From NCBI RefSeq assembly GCF_037126465.1, contig NC_088201.1:21188550-21252549 (forward strand): DNA of 64,000 bases. Direction: 5' to 3'. This DNA is from Ornithodoros turicata. Lineage: Eukaryota > Arthropoda > Arachnida > Ixodida > Argasidae. Of this stretch, positions 41,601 to 54,115 are shown piece by piece. The number at the start of each line of letters is the position of its first letter. Position 1 is the first letter of the stretch. A model generated the notes under the pieces. That model saw only the letters and a list, made by a program, of their open reading frames with translations. It had not been told where the DNA came from and did not search any database. A program made the translations under genes and the position numbers.

Positions 41601-43395
41601 CGTTCCATTAAGCATGTAAGGAAGGAACGACGGTTCCCTCTCAGCAGTGCAGTACTCGTCCTCTGTTTGAAGAGAGAGCTGCTTCTGCGGCTAGATCAGC
41701 CTGCTTATTCTTCAGGACTCGCAGTGGGCCGGAATGGAAAACTAGCCTCTGGCCTGCTTTGTACACCTTGCGGCAAGGCATACGTTCCATTAAGCATGTA
41801 AGGAAGGAACGACGGTTCCCTCTCAGCAGTGCAGTACTCGTCCTCTGTTTGAAGAGAGAGCTGCTTCTGCGGCTAGATCAGCCTGCTTATTCTTCAGGAC
41901 TCGCAGTGGGCCGGAATGGAAAACTAGCCTCTGGCCTGCTTTGTACACCTTGCGGCAAGGCATACGTTCCATTAAGCATGTAAGGAAGGAACGACGGTTC
42001 CCTCTCAGCAGTGCAGTACTCGTCCTCTGTTTGAAGAGAGAGCTGCTTCTGCGGCTAGATCAGCCTGCTTATTCTTCAGGACTCGCAGTGGGCCGGAATG
42101 GAAAACTAGCCTCTGGCCTGCTTTGTACACCTTGCGGCAAGGCATACGTTCCATTAAGCATGTAAGGAAGGAACGACGGTTCCCTCTCAGCAGTGCAGTA
42201 CTCGTCCTCTGTTTGAAGAGAGAGCTGCTTCTGCGGCTAGATCAGCCTGCTTATTCTTCAGGACTCGCAGTGGGCCGGAATGGAAAACTAGCCTCTGGCC
42301 TGCTTTGTACACCTTGCGGCAAGGCATACGTTCCATTAAGCATGTAAGGAAGGAACGACGGTTCCCTCTCAGCAGTGCAGTACTCGTCCTCTGTTTGAAG
42401 AGAGAGCTGCTTCTGCGGCTAGATCAGCCTGCTTATTCTTCAGGACTCGCAGTGGGCCGGAATGGAAAACTAGCCTCTGGCCTGCTTTGTACACCTTGCG
42501 GCAAGGCATACGTTCCATTAAGCATGTAAGGAAGGAACGACGGTTCCCTCTCAGCAGTGCAGTACTCGTCCTCTGTTTGAAGAGAGAGCTGCTTCTGCGG
42601 CTAGATCAGCCTGCTTATTCTTCAGGACTCGCAGTGGGCCGGAATGGAAAACTAGCCTCTGGCCTGCTTTGTACACCTTGCGGCAAGGCATACGTTCCAT
42701 TAAGCATGTAAGGAAGGAACGACGGTTCCCTCTCAGCAGTGCAGTACTCGTCCTCTGTTTGAAGAGAGAGCTGCTTCTGCGGCTAGATCAGCCTGCTTAT
42801 TCTTCAGGACTCGCAGTGGGCCGGAATGGAAAACTAGCCTCTGGCCTGCTTTGTACACCTTGCGGCAAGGCATACGTTCCATTAAGCATGTAAGGAAGGA
42901 ACGACGGTTCCCTCTCAGCAGTGCAGTACTCGTCCTCTGTTTGAAGAGAGAGCTGCTTCTGCGGCTAGATCAGCCTGCTTATTCTTCAGGACTCGCAGTG
43001 GGCCGGAATGGAAAACTAGCCTCTGGCCTGCTTTGTACACCTTGCGGCAAGGCATACGTTCCATTAAGCATGTAAGGAAGGAACGACGGTCCCCTCTCAG
43101 CAGTGCAGTACTCGTTCTCTGCTTGAAGGGAGAGCTGCTTCTGCGGCGCGATCAACCTGCTCATTCTTCAGGACTGCGCAGTGGGCCGGAATGGAGACTT
43201 AGCCTCTGACCTGCTTCGTACCCCTTGCTGCAAGGCATACGTTCCATTAAGCATCTAAGGATGGAACGACGGTCCCCTCTCAGCAGTGCGATAGTTGTTC
43301 ACTGACGGAAGACAAATCTGCTCTTGGGGCTTGATATGAGCCTACTTATTCCCCACGGCTGCACAGTGGGACTTAATCTGGAGAACAAGCCTGTG
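38684..43395. repeat. 182-bp satellite array, about 25 units
   Basis: Unit landmarks are CATACGTTCCATTAAGCATG, AGGAAGGAACGACG, CTCTCAGCAGTGCAGTACTC, CTTCAGGACTCGCAGTGGGC and CCTTGCGGCAAGG. Spacing is 182 bp, with two 181-bp units near 40305 and 41032. Two linked variants occur: GGTCCCC with CTGCTTGAAGAGGG, and GGTTCCC or GATTCCC with CTGTTTGAAGAGAG. About ten nearly identical copies of the second type fill 41213-43075; the left half mixes both. The outermost units are diverged. Since 182 is not a multiple of three, the recurring 74-codon frame shifts each unit and is not a protein. Confidence 0.97.
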
Positions 43396-46018
43396 GCGGA
43401 CAAACATGTTTCCGCCGTATCCCTTTCCCGTTTTTCTTTTTTGCTCTACGTAGGTGTACTGAATAGCCAGTCCGATTTAGTCGTGACTCACCCCCTCATT
43501 TTTTTCTTATATCCATCGCCATCATCATGTTTCCGAGAGTCTGGCTCAGACGGGCAGCTAATTCCACACGGTGCAGGACTATGGGCACCGTGCACTAGCG
43601 AGAGGACGCTGCGGTCGCTTGATCGGCAGCGCCACCCGTGGCGATTTCGCGCGTAACGGTCTGGTACTGACGCCGTATCGGCGCCTTCCTCGTATGTAGC
43701 TTTGGTGCGTACGGGTGTTTTACCGAATTTTATATGTCGGCTTTGGGGCTTTGGACTCATTAACCCGTGAGTCTACTTGTGTGGAAGTGGTTTGACACGT
43801 AAAATGTATGCGATGGGGAAGCCTTTTGCACGTGGAACATTATGTGTCTACGCACAATGTGTGACACAGTGTGTAGCGCAGACAAGCGTGTAGTATTCGT
43901 GGCCCGTATTTACGTGAAGTTAAGTGCATATTTATCCGCAAGGGACTAACAATTATAGACTACACATCAGAGACTAGCTACGTCCAGTACCTGCGCTATG
44001 AGGACGGAAATCTCTCACTGAAGAATTCACATGAATAATACAGTCAACAACAAATTGGAATATACATTACGAAGATAGCGGGAAAAAACGTTCTCATTTC
44101 TTTCTTATGCATAATCCGTTAAGAGGGCATACCAGCTCTCCGTCCCAATGTATTTCCTATGGAACAGTTTTTATGCTTTCTCTCGGTAACCGCCGCGCAG
44201 ATTTTGACGCGGGTGCTTTCATCATAAAGAGGAAGACGAGATGAAGAGAAATGCGCTACAGGATTTCTCATATATGTCGTATGTATTTTACGGCGACGTC
44301 ACGAATGCGAAAAAAATACACAATTTTTCTCCTCCCTCTTTGAAAAGGTTTTATTAAACTTCTATAGCCATTTCGAAAAAAACTTTTCCATTACTCTCTC
44401 TGGAATTATTTCAGGAATCGATAGACATCAAATTTATATGTCTACCACTTATAGTTCTTATAAAAAAGCATGAAACGTGAGTACGCAAAATCGCCCACTC
44501 AAAGCCCCGTGAACGGCGTCATTCTGTGTTGCCATCTGGTGACGCGACAGCAAAACCGCGCGGATCGTATCCTTCCGCCGAGCAAGCGTGCGCGTGCGCA
44601 CCTGACCGTCCTGTTGGCTCCTCTGTCCTCTTTACTTTCCCGGACCGCTGACTTAGGGCATGACCTTGGAGACCAGAACAAAAGCTTACTTAGCTGCTCG
44701 TAAAGGGATTATTGCCTGAGCCTGAGGCATTGTCGCCAACAACCAGAGACCAACAACCGTCTTTTTTTTTCGGTGCGCGTATAGAGAATTGAGATGAGTT
44801 TATTAGCTTCACATGAAACATCAATTTGCCCGATTTTGACGTTTCGGGTTTGTGCTTACTCAGTCAACTGTCTCATAAGGCTAACGAGAATCTGTCGTAT
44901 TTACGATTAGTGGAAGGCCGACTTTACAAACATTCCAGTGACGTTCAACAGGACTGCCCTGTAATGTTCGTAATGTTGAAACAGCGATCAAGCGGATTAC
45001 ACACAGATAAATGTTCCTCAGGATAACTGCATTTAGAACTGCAGCTCTCTTTGTTCTTCTCTTTCTTTTATTGATCGATTTATTTTTATGTTTATCTTAT
45101 TATTTTCTTTTTTTTTTTCGTCAACGCTCCACGTGAACCAATAAGAAAAATCGATCAAGCGACTGCTGCACAATTATTTCCGCCCACGCAATGGGCAACC
45201 GTCTTTTCCGGAACCCAAATTCACGTTCGCGAAAAAAGGAAAACCAATGACAATTCTCGATTGCTTCGAACGGTGATATGCCATGTTTAAAAGTCAGACA
45301 CGAACAGGTGTTTTTGAGACTTCGTGTTTGTGTCTGTCCCTTCGTGTTCCCTAGTCTCGGGGTTTTACATCATGCATCAAATTTCGCTATCTGTCCAAGT
45401 CATTTTAGCGAACGAGATCCACATTTTTGGCTCTTAGGCTTAGCGGGGCGGACGCGACGGAACAGCACGTTAGGTAGTTAATTATTTATTAGGTTAGTAA
45501 AAGTTCGGTGTTTGCATTTTCATGTTCATGTTGTTTATTTTTCAACGGCGACTTCGATCACGTTATTTTGAGATATACGGCCAATTTTTCGATACCGGTT
45601 CCCTGGATTTTCCATCTTTCGACACTTCTTGCTGGTTGCGCGTTGGATGACCCAAAACCTGTACCCGTCGTTCTTTGCACCGCAAACAAAGGGAAGCCTT
45701 CTGAGGAAGATAAGGAACTCCGGGTCACTGGGGATTCTCAACTGAACTAGTGACGAAACTAGTAACGAAAGGTCTGGTGTAATGTGAAGTACCCTGTGAA
45801 AACCAAGGAGTGTCTAACAATATAGTACTGAAGTTTCCGGGTAATAATCAGTTCATTATGAGACGTAATTTGTGCTCCGAGACCTCCTCGCGTACATAAA
45901 GACGGAGTTCAAAGAATTTTAGGAGCTTCCCTTCTCCTTTTCTTATTTCTTTTTTTTCTAAATAGCTGTTGCTAAATGCAATGCATTTATTTAGGCTGAC
46001 TGAGTGTAAGTATTGAGC
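43396..46018. other. Unrecognised sequence
   Basis: 2.6 kb without a supportable gene, RNA or repeat. Several open frames of 60-110 codons overlap on both strands and have no motif. Confidence 0.35.
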
Positions 46019-46145
46019 CTATCAAAAGGCCGAAAATCATAACGTCGAACTATCAGAAGGCCGGAAGCCAAAAGACCAAAAAATCATAACGTCGAACTGT
46101 CAGAAGGCCGAAAATAAGAAGGCTGAAAATGGAATGAAGCACATC
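46019..46145. repeat. AAGGCCGAAAATCA word block
   Basis: Degenerate words AAAGGCCGAAAATCATAACG, TCGAACTATCAGAAGGCCGG and GAAAATAAGAAGGC. Related words recur at 54225-54320. Confidence 0.6.
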
Positions 46146-47059
46146 ACAGCCGACCGAGTGTTATCGTTCGCTTTGCGGATTTGTTGAAATTGGGAGACAT
46201 AGGGTTCTTTTTTCTTTTTTTCACGTGTTAATGAATAATTAGATCTACATTCCATTCAACGAACAACATAAAATGGATATATAGTTCGCTGCATTAGTTC
46301 GCTAGCGATATCGTTCGCTGGATGCTAGTATTTCTCTACTGTCGATCAGACACAGGTTATACAGTTGTCCTTACATCTTTTTCTGTGCCTATGTTTGTGG
46401 GTTATAAAAGCTCTACGCCCACTTATTCAGTTGTTTCACTGCCCTTACAACTCCGCTTCTGCTGAAAGTACGGTACATCAGCATAGAAAGTATTAGAGAA
46501 CAACTACAACATCATTGTCTGACCACCACCAACAACAAAAAAGAACTATATATGAAAATACTAGTATTCCGGTCCGGTTGAGTTGGGAACTAAGTCCGAC
46601 GATACCCACGTTCAGCGAGCGTGAAGTCAGAGCCTCAGGATAGTGGGCATATGCGTTTCATTTCATTGGTACGAATACAGAAGGTCATTGCGCTCAGTAT
46701 TCTGTAGCACTCCCCTTTATAAAAGAACACGGCTACCATTTTTCCAACATATCTGCCAGAAATACGTAGAAAGTAGCAGAACCTTGGAAAATCACCAGTG
46801 ATGAATCACATCGTGGCATAGTCAAGATTTATTTGTTGACGGAGAATCGCTTTCTAATCTTACCGCGTTGTCTGTACTCAGCAAACTTTGCGAGAGAGGA
46901 ACAGTAATTTAAACAAGTACCACCCAATTTAAACAAGTAATGTGATAGCGCTTGATCGGCTATGATCCGTTTCCTCAGCTGTTCACAACGGCGCTCCTGT
47001 AATTTCCGGGATACGGAGAAATCATCCCAGAAGAAATCGTCCCCGGTGGGAACTTTCAT
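46146..47059. other. Unrecognised sequence
   Basis: No supportable feature. Confidence 0.3.
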
Positions 47060-47560
47060 TCAATATTATTACTTCTACGGCTATATGTAGACCATATTGC
47101 CCAGTTGCATCGAATAGTATTTTGTCGACGGATATATGTAAACAATATTATCAATTTTTGAGCCAATATTCCTTGGTTGACGGCTATATGTAGACCATAT
47201 TGCGCACTTTCATCCAATATTATTTGTTCTACGGCTATACGAGTATGTAGGTAATATTGCCCAGTTGCATCGAGTATTACGTATTTGGTCGACGGCAATA
47301 TGTAGACCATATTACCAGTTTTCAGCAAATATTCGTTGGTCGGTGGCTATATGTAGACCATATTCCCCGTTTTCATCCAATATTGTTCGGTCGCTGGCAA
47401 TATGTAGACCATATTTCCAACTTTCATGAAATATTGTTTGACCGACGGCTATATGTAAACAATATTGCCAGTTTGCGGCCAATATTCCTTGGCTGACGGC
47501 TATATGTAGATTATATTGCTCATTTTCATCCAATATTGTTCGTTCACCGTCCGTTGACAG
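47060..47560. repeat. ~57-bp minisatellite, reverse of 654-1310
   Basis: Roughly nine units: GGCTATATGTAGACCATATT, GCCCAGTTTTCATCCAATAT, TTGTTCGGTCGACGGC. This is the reverse complement of the family at 654-1310. Confidence 0.8.
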
Positions 47561-47697
47561 TCCACCGTCCACAGTCCATCGAATCGTCCTCATCACATTA
47601 TAACCGAAATTATATTCCGAAATCCTAAGCTGTTATTTGAAGAAAAGTAATTGATAACAGTACAAACATGAGTAAGAAACATCATAAACAGCATAAC

Positions 47698-47800
47698 AGC
47701 ATTTGATCGAACGCCATTTGGTCGAACGCCGCTTGGTCGAAAGCCGTTTGATCGCAAGCCGGTTGATCGACGCCGTTTGTTCGAAAGATGTTTCTTCGAA
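47698..47800. repeat. TTTGGTCGAACGCCG word block
   Basis: Five to seven degenerate 15-18 bp words (TTTGATCGAACGCC, ATTTGGTCGAACGCC, GCTTGGTCGAAAGCC, GTTTGATCGCAAGCC). Read on the minus strand they give a spurious FDQ repeat. Confidence 0.75.
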
Positions 47801-49320
47801 GGGAGTTCGAAGCTCGCAGCGTGTCCTTAGCACCTCTTTTTCTGTAACTTTTGACTCGAACATATGGAGCAGGCAATCAGTGTCCTCTCCTTTTTTGTTT
47901 GTTTGTTTCTTGCTTCTTTTTTTTTCAGCTAAAGACCCCACTGGTTATTTGCAGACCTTTGTCATTCACGAACAGCACAGCCTTCTGGCTTTTTACTCTC
48001 TCCCATCTGAAAATAAAATAAAATTGAATAGAACAATGTGGAAGTATCCCGCGAAATTGTAACGGGACCCATTACTTCAATCCCCCGGCGATGAACTCCC
48101 TACCCATCATCCTGAAATAAAGTTGTTGTTGTATCCCGCGAACCAGTGGGACGATCGTATGGTTTCTTTTTTTTTCTTCTTCTTTTTTTTGGGGGGGTAG
48201 CAGAATTCGCTTGCGCGAATTCAACCTCCCCTTGTTATTTATTTATGTAACCAACCAACAACAACAAAATGTCTTCAAGTTGGGAGCAGCCAATAGTCTG
48301 TGCTTCTTCTGGGCATGGCACGAAAAACTGTCCGAAAACTGTCCGAACCGAAATCGGGACCGAACTTTTTCTGTGCATCACCGCGTGCTACCGAAATGCA
48401 CCCCAAATTTCGGCCGAAGACTTCTGGCCTTGGGGAACATCGCCTTTCAACAATCCAGCTCAATGAGATAATCCCTGTATTCATAGAAGTAGAAATCGCA
48501 CACACGGCAACAGTCGACCCGACTGCTACGTCATCGTTGCTATGGTTCTCCTTCCGGCTGAATAGCCATTGGATGCTTCTCCTTTTTCGGTTGGCGTCAC
48601 TTCCCATTTCGGAGGAGAAATCTGGCTTGGTCAGATCGGGCCGGGAAGGGGGAGAGGGCCGGGAGAGGGAACATGGGGGAAAGGATTACTGTAGTTTTCT
48701 GGTAAAGAAGTCTATTCTGCGATGAAAATTTTGAAAAGTATTTTGCACCAACGCCCTGTAAATGAAGTCAAATATTTGATAATGCTTACTTACCAGAAAT
48801 ATACATACCAAAATGTCATTTTTGCATGAATAATAGAGTTATTATCAAGGTAAATTGCGTGTAAGCGTGTGCAGAAAAAAAAAGAAAAAGGGAATACTGT
48901 TTTGGAGCACTAGATTTTCCTGACTGGTATTGTAAGCGCTGTGTGTTTATAGCCTAATTTACAGCCGCCGGTACATCCAGTTGAGAGCCTCCGTGATACC
49001 GACATCTCGGGCGAGCTTTGATAGCATATGAGGTTACCTTTCCTTGGCCATTTCCTGATTTCTTAATTGGCAATCGCCTTGTGCTCAGACTCACTGCTGG
49101 CAACATTCGTTTATAATACCATCTGTGTGTGTGCCCATATTGCCATCCATACTATCCGATCACACCTATACGTCGGCATACACTAAGTATGCACTAGTAA
49201 AACAATACGAAGAGCAACTAAAAATTACATAATATCAGTCAGTACAGACAACAAACACAACAACAAACAACAAGAAAATAAAAATAAAGTACTCATATAG
49301 CAATAGGAGACAAGCAAAAA
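47801..49320. other. Unrecognised sequence
   Basis: Contains T-rich tracts near 48170-48190. No gene or known element supported. Confidence 0.3.
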
Positions 49321-49324
49321 GACG

Positions 49325-49400
49325 TGAATGTCTCGAATCGAACTGCAGACCTTTCGTGTCAAAGTCCGACACTTTACCTCTCGACAAACAGCGCAGAGGG
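49325..49400 (-). repeat. Possible tRNA-like SINE remnant
   Basis: On the minus strand, GTCGAGAGGTAAAGTGTCGG, ACTTTGACACG and GGTCTGCAGTTCGATTC resemble a tRNA with anticodon arm and B box. Stem pairing is incomplete, so it is not called a functional tRNA. Confidence 0.3.
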
Positions 49401-51149
49401 TGCGGGCCGCCTTAAACTTGCGAGGTCAACCATGCACAATGGGGATTATTTCGTGAGTCGGAGGCGAACGGCGTGATAAGGATCGGCGAGCTTGGCGCCA
49501 TCTAGAATCGGGAAAATCGTGAATCGGAGTTGCTCCCCGACTGGTATGGCCTCTTAACGTGATGATGCACTGTGAGGATAAGTTTCTTAGTCAAATAATT
49601 CCCAATCTTGCATCGCTCAAGGCGGGGGATTCCGTTTTAGCCCTATGTGCATGCATTTGATGCACAGTCATAGTAATAAAAATCAATCAGTCAATCAAGA
49701 TTGTTTCAGGATATAAATAAGGCATGTTTTTGTTTGAAACTGGATATGTAATGATAATAATGTTTTATTAGTGCTAAACAACGACCACAGCGGCCTTAGT
49801 ATAGGTGAACATAGCGCATCAGACACATTGTCGCAAATTGCAACATAGAAGCAGCCAGAAATATCACGCAAGAGAAACACAAAACAAACTATGCTAAAAA
49901 ATAAGAAAATGACAACAATTAAGAAGAAACAGTGAGGTTGCTGTTCGACAAACGCATGATTACTTTTGTGTGTGTTTGCGTGTGTGTGCGTGCGGACGAA
50001 TAGGAAGGAGCAAAGAACCACTTATAAACCCAGATCAGAAGATGTGGCAACGATAATAAGATCATAGGGACAGAATGCACCTACATAAAATGATGACGGC
50101 TTGCGAAACGCAGCTCTGGGAGGACAAATAATTCCCTGTGTTCGCATGCAAGCTTTATATTGAAGGAAGACGAGGTCCAAATCCAGTCTTCGCCGCCACG
50201 CCGCAGAATTAGGGCCCGAGTAAAAGAGATAAATACTGTACGACATATGGCAGACACTAATTTTAGCCAAGCTCCACGATGTTCATTGGTCATTCATTGG
50301 TGTATTTCGCAACTTTTTCACATCAGTTGCTGTGCTATAAATCCGCATCGTGACGCTCAACTGGTCATTGACAAATATACTAAATGCAAGGAATGAGTTC
50401 TAAGTTTGAAACAACGGAACAACGGATTTGAGCGGCACGTTGGGTGGATTGCCGTGAAAGCGCTCTCTCGAGTACGTGATCGGCGGGACGATACAGCGAA
50501 AAGGACGAAAACTTTACGGCAAGTTGCCTCTCTTTCACAATAACTTGGTTGTCGTGGCAGATTGCCACATAGAATTAATTTCCATTTTGCTTCTCCTTTA
50601 ACTTTCTATGCAGGCAGCTTCAAATCTGTCTTTTCGAACGGCGAAACTAGCACAGCACTGCTAGACGCTGCTGGCTGGTACCAGGGCATTACGCCGCGTT
50701 TCCCCTCGAGGGGCCGCTGCCGTCGATAGAAAACTCTAGCGCACGGTGCCCATAGTTATATCATCACGTGCTTGCGTCATTCCTGTGCATATATTTGAAA
50801 AAAAAAAAGCAAAGGACACTGCATTATGCGTATGATTCGACCCTGTAGAATCTTCTCAAAGCCACTTCATCTTACCCCTGACTGCTCACATCTTTTACAA
50901 TCACGTTCGCAAAGCTTGGCGAGAGGGTTAGTGACTGGCAGAAGGAGTTTGTCGACAACATCCTCTATACACCGTTTTCCCGTGGAAGCCGCCATATTGA
51001 AAGCGCAGCGCCGTCTGGCCGGGGGAGCACGTTGAAAACTGTTTACTGCCCATGCCAGAGAGAAGGAAAGCACACGTGTCGTGTGCTTCCTCCCTGCCAT
51101 CGCTTTCTTCCTTGCTGGCGTGTGCTGGGTGCGAAAGCGCTGGGTGTGA
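49401..51149. other. Unrecognised sequence
   Basis: No supportable gene. Open frames overlap on both strands. Confidence 0.3.
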
Positions 51150-51310
51150 GGCTGGGGAACCGGTCCACTCGTCACAATCCCACTCGTCACCGGAAGACTC
51201 GTCGCAGGATAATTGGTCACACCGGCACTCTGGTACGAGGTCCTTTTGTCACCGGAACACTTGTCAAGGGTTCGTCACCGGAACACTGGTTGCAAGGTTG
51301 ACCCGGTTGA
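51150..51310. repeat. ACTCGTCACCGGAA word block
   Basis: Words CCACTCGTCACAATCCC, ACTCGTCACCGGAAGACTCG, TTTGTCACCGGAACACTTG and TTCGTCACCGGAACACTGG. The same vocabulary is used at 51700-52068. Confidence 0.65.
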
Positions 51311-51699
51311 CCGACATTATTGACCGGCATAATTCCGGCAAAGTTCCAAAGGGAATGCGTTTCACCGTGTTTTACCAAAGGGATTAGTCCAGTGCCCGAC
51401 CCGCACTTCCGCGAACTCGGATTCCGAAGACCGCTGACCGTACAAATTTCACGTCTTTGCTAAGGGTACGGAGAGCATGGAAGTGACGAAAACTCAGCGT
51501 GGGGCTCCGTTGCTGGGGCGCGGACAAAAGTTGAGAGACTGACCAAGGTTAGGTCAGGAGGTATTTCACACGTTGGGGGAGTGGGTCAATTCATGTAGAA
51601 TATGCACCCGTCGAGACTGACGAAGGTTAGGTCAGGAGAGCCTTTTACGTATTTCACACGTTGGGGAGTACGGTGCGGTGAACAGGTGGCAGGTTAACT

Positions 51700-52068
51700 G
51701 TGACGATTATTCCGGCGTGACGTTAGTTCCTCGTACGAGATGCCCTGTGACGAGTTGGCCTCCTTGACGAGTTCACCTATGACCAGTTGGCCTGTGACGA
51801 CCGGGCTTATGACGAGTTCTCCTAAACCTGTGAGGCTTGCTGGAAAACGGTGTATACCTCCACAAAAACTTGTAGTGTGACGATAACGCGCTTGCCCGCG
51901 TGCTTTCTGGATTTACTTTGGTCTCGTGCTGTTGCGGTGTTAATCCTTGTATGTTTGTGGCCCTGTCTTCGGGTCTAGGAGAACTCGTCACAAGACTGGT
52001 CGTCACAGGCCAACTCGTCACAGGGCATCTCGTACGAAGAACTGTCGTCACGCTGGAATAATCGTCAC
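51700..52068. mobile_element. Inverted-repeat element, ACTCGTCACAGG words
   Basis: Left GTGACGATTATTCCGGCGTG, right inverted GTGACGATTATTCCAGCGTG. Both arms continue with CGTACGAGATGCCCTGTGAC words and their inverse, around a central ~130-bp non-repeated segment. 369 bp; no target duplication found. Confidence 0.7.
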
Positions 52069-52338
52069 TCCTGTCACGGCGTGGATTTTGACTGAAGAAC
52101 CACGAATTTACGTTTATTCCTATGAGTTACTCAATTGAATGAATTCAATTACTACGAATTACTCATTGCACCGTATGCCACGATGCGCGGTTTAAAGAGA
52201 ACGAATGACAAATGCGATTTTATTGAGCTTGCACGGACCTATACAACATGATGCTTTCAGTAGGTTGGTCTCAGTTGAATATCCAGCAGGAGTGTGAGTC
52301 CCAGTTACGGCCACTACAAACTTGTCAGTAGTAGCTAT
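52069..52338. other. Unrecognised sequence
   Basis: No supportable feature. Confidence 0.3.
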
Positions 52339-52645
52339 CTATCGGGTTCCGGAAAAAATGGTTCAGGACGGCAAGGGCGGAAAAAATGATCCCGCGTCCG
52401 AAGTTTCTCTTGCTTGGGACATGAGCAGTAGAAAGGGAGCGCAACATGTTGGTTAGTTTATTATTAGGTTAATTAGGTGATCTGTATGTCAAGGCTAGTC
52501 TTAATTAGCCATTTGCAGTTTCCCGCGCGCGACTGGGATGGGACCATTTTTTCCGCCTTTGCCGTTTGGACCATTTCTTCCGGGACTATTTCTTCCGGGG
52601 CCATTTCTTCGGGGTCCATTTTTTCCCGGGCCATTTTTTCCTACA
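52339..52645. mobile_element. Inverted CCATTTCTTCCGGG-word element
   Basis: TTCCGGAAAAAATGGTTC and GGCGGAAAAAATGATCC at the left are inverted relative to the block at 52540-52640 (GGACCATTTCTTCCGGGACT and variants). The right block gives a spurious Gly-Pro-Gly-Arg-Asn repeat when translated. Confidence 0.5.
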
Positions 52646-52759
52646 CCCCTATCTAGCGGTTGTCTCGCCTGCCACACGGCTTCTGCCATGGGGCACCAAC
52701 CTAACCAACGGCTTCGCCGTCCGTTAGCCTAACCAACCTGACCTCACTTGAAAATTTAC
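52646..52759. other. Unrecognised short stretch
   Basis: No feature recognised between the word element and the LINE remnant. Confidence 0.3.
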
Positions 52760-53280
52760 GAGTAACAGCGCCGTTATGTGACGTCCAGGGCTTTCCAGAA
52801 ACTTCCTTACCCGAAGCGTACCTTAAAACAGGCCTCCATGGACACTAAGCTCTTGGCTTACAAGACCCTCGTGCGACCTGTCTTGAAATATGCCACTGTT
52901 GTATGGGACCTTCATACTGAGAAAAGTGTCGGAATCATTGGGTTTTTGCCCTGGACCAGACCAGGGCAATTTGATTTATCATTATGCGCTATGACAGATA
53001 TTTTTCACTCACTTCTGCGCTTGACTCATTGAGTTTGGTTACTCTTAGTAGACGAAGATTCCTTGAACGGTTGAAGTGTTTTCGTTTGTTGGTGAACAAA
53101 CAGATTTGCCTCGAGTACTCATATTTCACTTTTGCAAGACCTTCGTCCCTTCGCAGTGCAAACGCCATAAACATGGTGCCCCTCCGCTCCCGTATAGATG
53201 TTTTCAAGTATAGTTTTTTTCCTCGGACTATTCCCGACTGGACTGCTATTTATGAGCCACAAATGGGGCCGGTTGGTACA
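52760..53280 (+). pseudogene. LINE reverse transcriptase C-terminal remnant
   Basis: LLAYKTLVRPVLKYATVVWD is the conserved post-RT segment of CR1/L2-like LINEs. After a frameshift near 52950-52985, SRRRFLERLKCFRLL, MVPLRSRIDVFKYSFF and PRTIPDW continue the same C-terminus. An earlier frameshift near 52800 is likely. Upstream RT motifs are absent, so only the 3' end survives. Confidence 0.75.
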
Positions 53281-53388
53281 TGACTATGACGAACTCAGCG
53301 ACTATAGGTACAACAGACAAATAAGAGACAGGTGAACGTCGAACTTTCAACCAACGTTTATTACTACTGCAAGAAACAACGCACGCGA

Positions 53389-54115
53389 TCAAACAACGCC
53401 CCCCCCCCCCCCCCCAGTACCCAGTTGATAACACATCCTTAAGCCAAACCGTACACCCTTATCAATAAACATTTTTTGTTGGTGCGAAAGCGACGCAGTG
53501 GGCGTGCTGACACATTTGTCACCCAACTTACCCATCTGATAAGACTCCACCACCTGCCTGTGATGGCGATCTGCTGAGTCGCACAAGATCTTTGTCGAAC
53601 CAAACAAAGGCGAACACCCACAATCCCCGATATGCATAGCCAGCTGCGAATCCTGCGCAAGGCTCGCTACTTTATTCTTATGCTCCCGAAAACGTTCATT
53701 TATACAACGGCCCGTATCACCTATGTAAGCTCTTCCACAGGAGAGAGGGAACGAGTACACCACACCCGTGCGGCTCGGTATATGCTTATCCCGATGTTCC
53801 ATCCGACAGCCAACCTCGCTGGCGCGGCCACTCACAAGAGCAGGCAATGAGGACAACTTGCCTTTCACACTAAAAACAACATTCATATACCGGGGTTTTC
53901 TCCTACCTATTTAACCGTGAACGTAGGGAATGCTCACCGTAGGACGCGAAGAACCAAACATCTCAAACTCCCTTGGTCCCCACTTCTGCAGCATTCTTCG
54001 GAGAACTCCCCTCATGAAGCTGCCAGGGTACCCAGCTTTCTACAAACGAACCAATTGCTCACGAAAGCAAGCATCAACCCGGTGCGGACAAGACCGATCC
54101 AACGCACTTCTTAGC
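53389..54115 (-). pseudogene. Penelope-like element: RT-EN linker and GIY-YIG endonuclease
   Basis: On the minus strand, GVVYSFPLSCGRAYIGDTGR followed by CINERFREHK matches the GIY-YIG nuclease of Penelope-like elements. KAGYPGSFMRGVL and SIPYVHG upstream fit the segment between RT and endonuclease. Two in-frame stops (after LVRL and after YVHG) and the absence of RT show it is dead and truncated. A 17-C run at 53399-53415 lies at its 3' end. Confidence 0.85.
53399..53415. repeat. C homopolymer, 17 bases
   Basis: Uninterrupted C run at the 3' end of the Penelope-like remnant. Confidence 0.9.

Noticed and set aside
38849..43075. Many 74-codon open frames repeated in tandem, looking like a gene family or repeat protein
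   Set aside because: They follow the 182-bp satellite exactly, start at TTG, overlap one another and change frame each unit because 182 is not divisible by three.
38684..43395. CRISPR-like array
   Set aside because: There are no short repeats with unique spacers; whole 182-bp units repeat head to tail.
47682..47876. FDQ-repeat protein on the minus strand
   Set aside because: It is the translation of the TTTGGTCGAACGCCG word block and has no independent coding evidence.
52501..52732. Gly-Asn-Gly-Pro-rich short proteins on either strand
   Set aside because: They are translations of the CCATTTCTTCCGGG word repeat.
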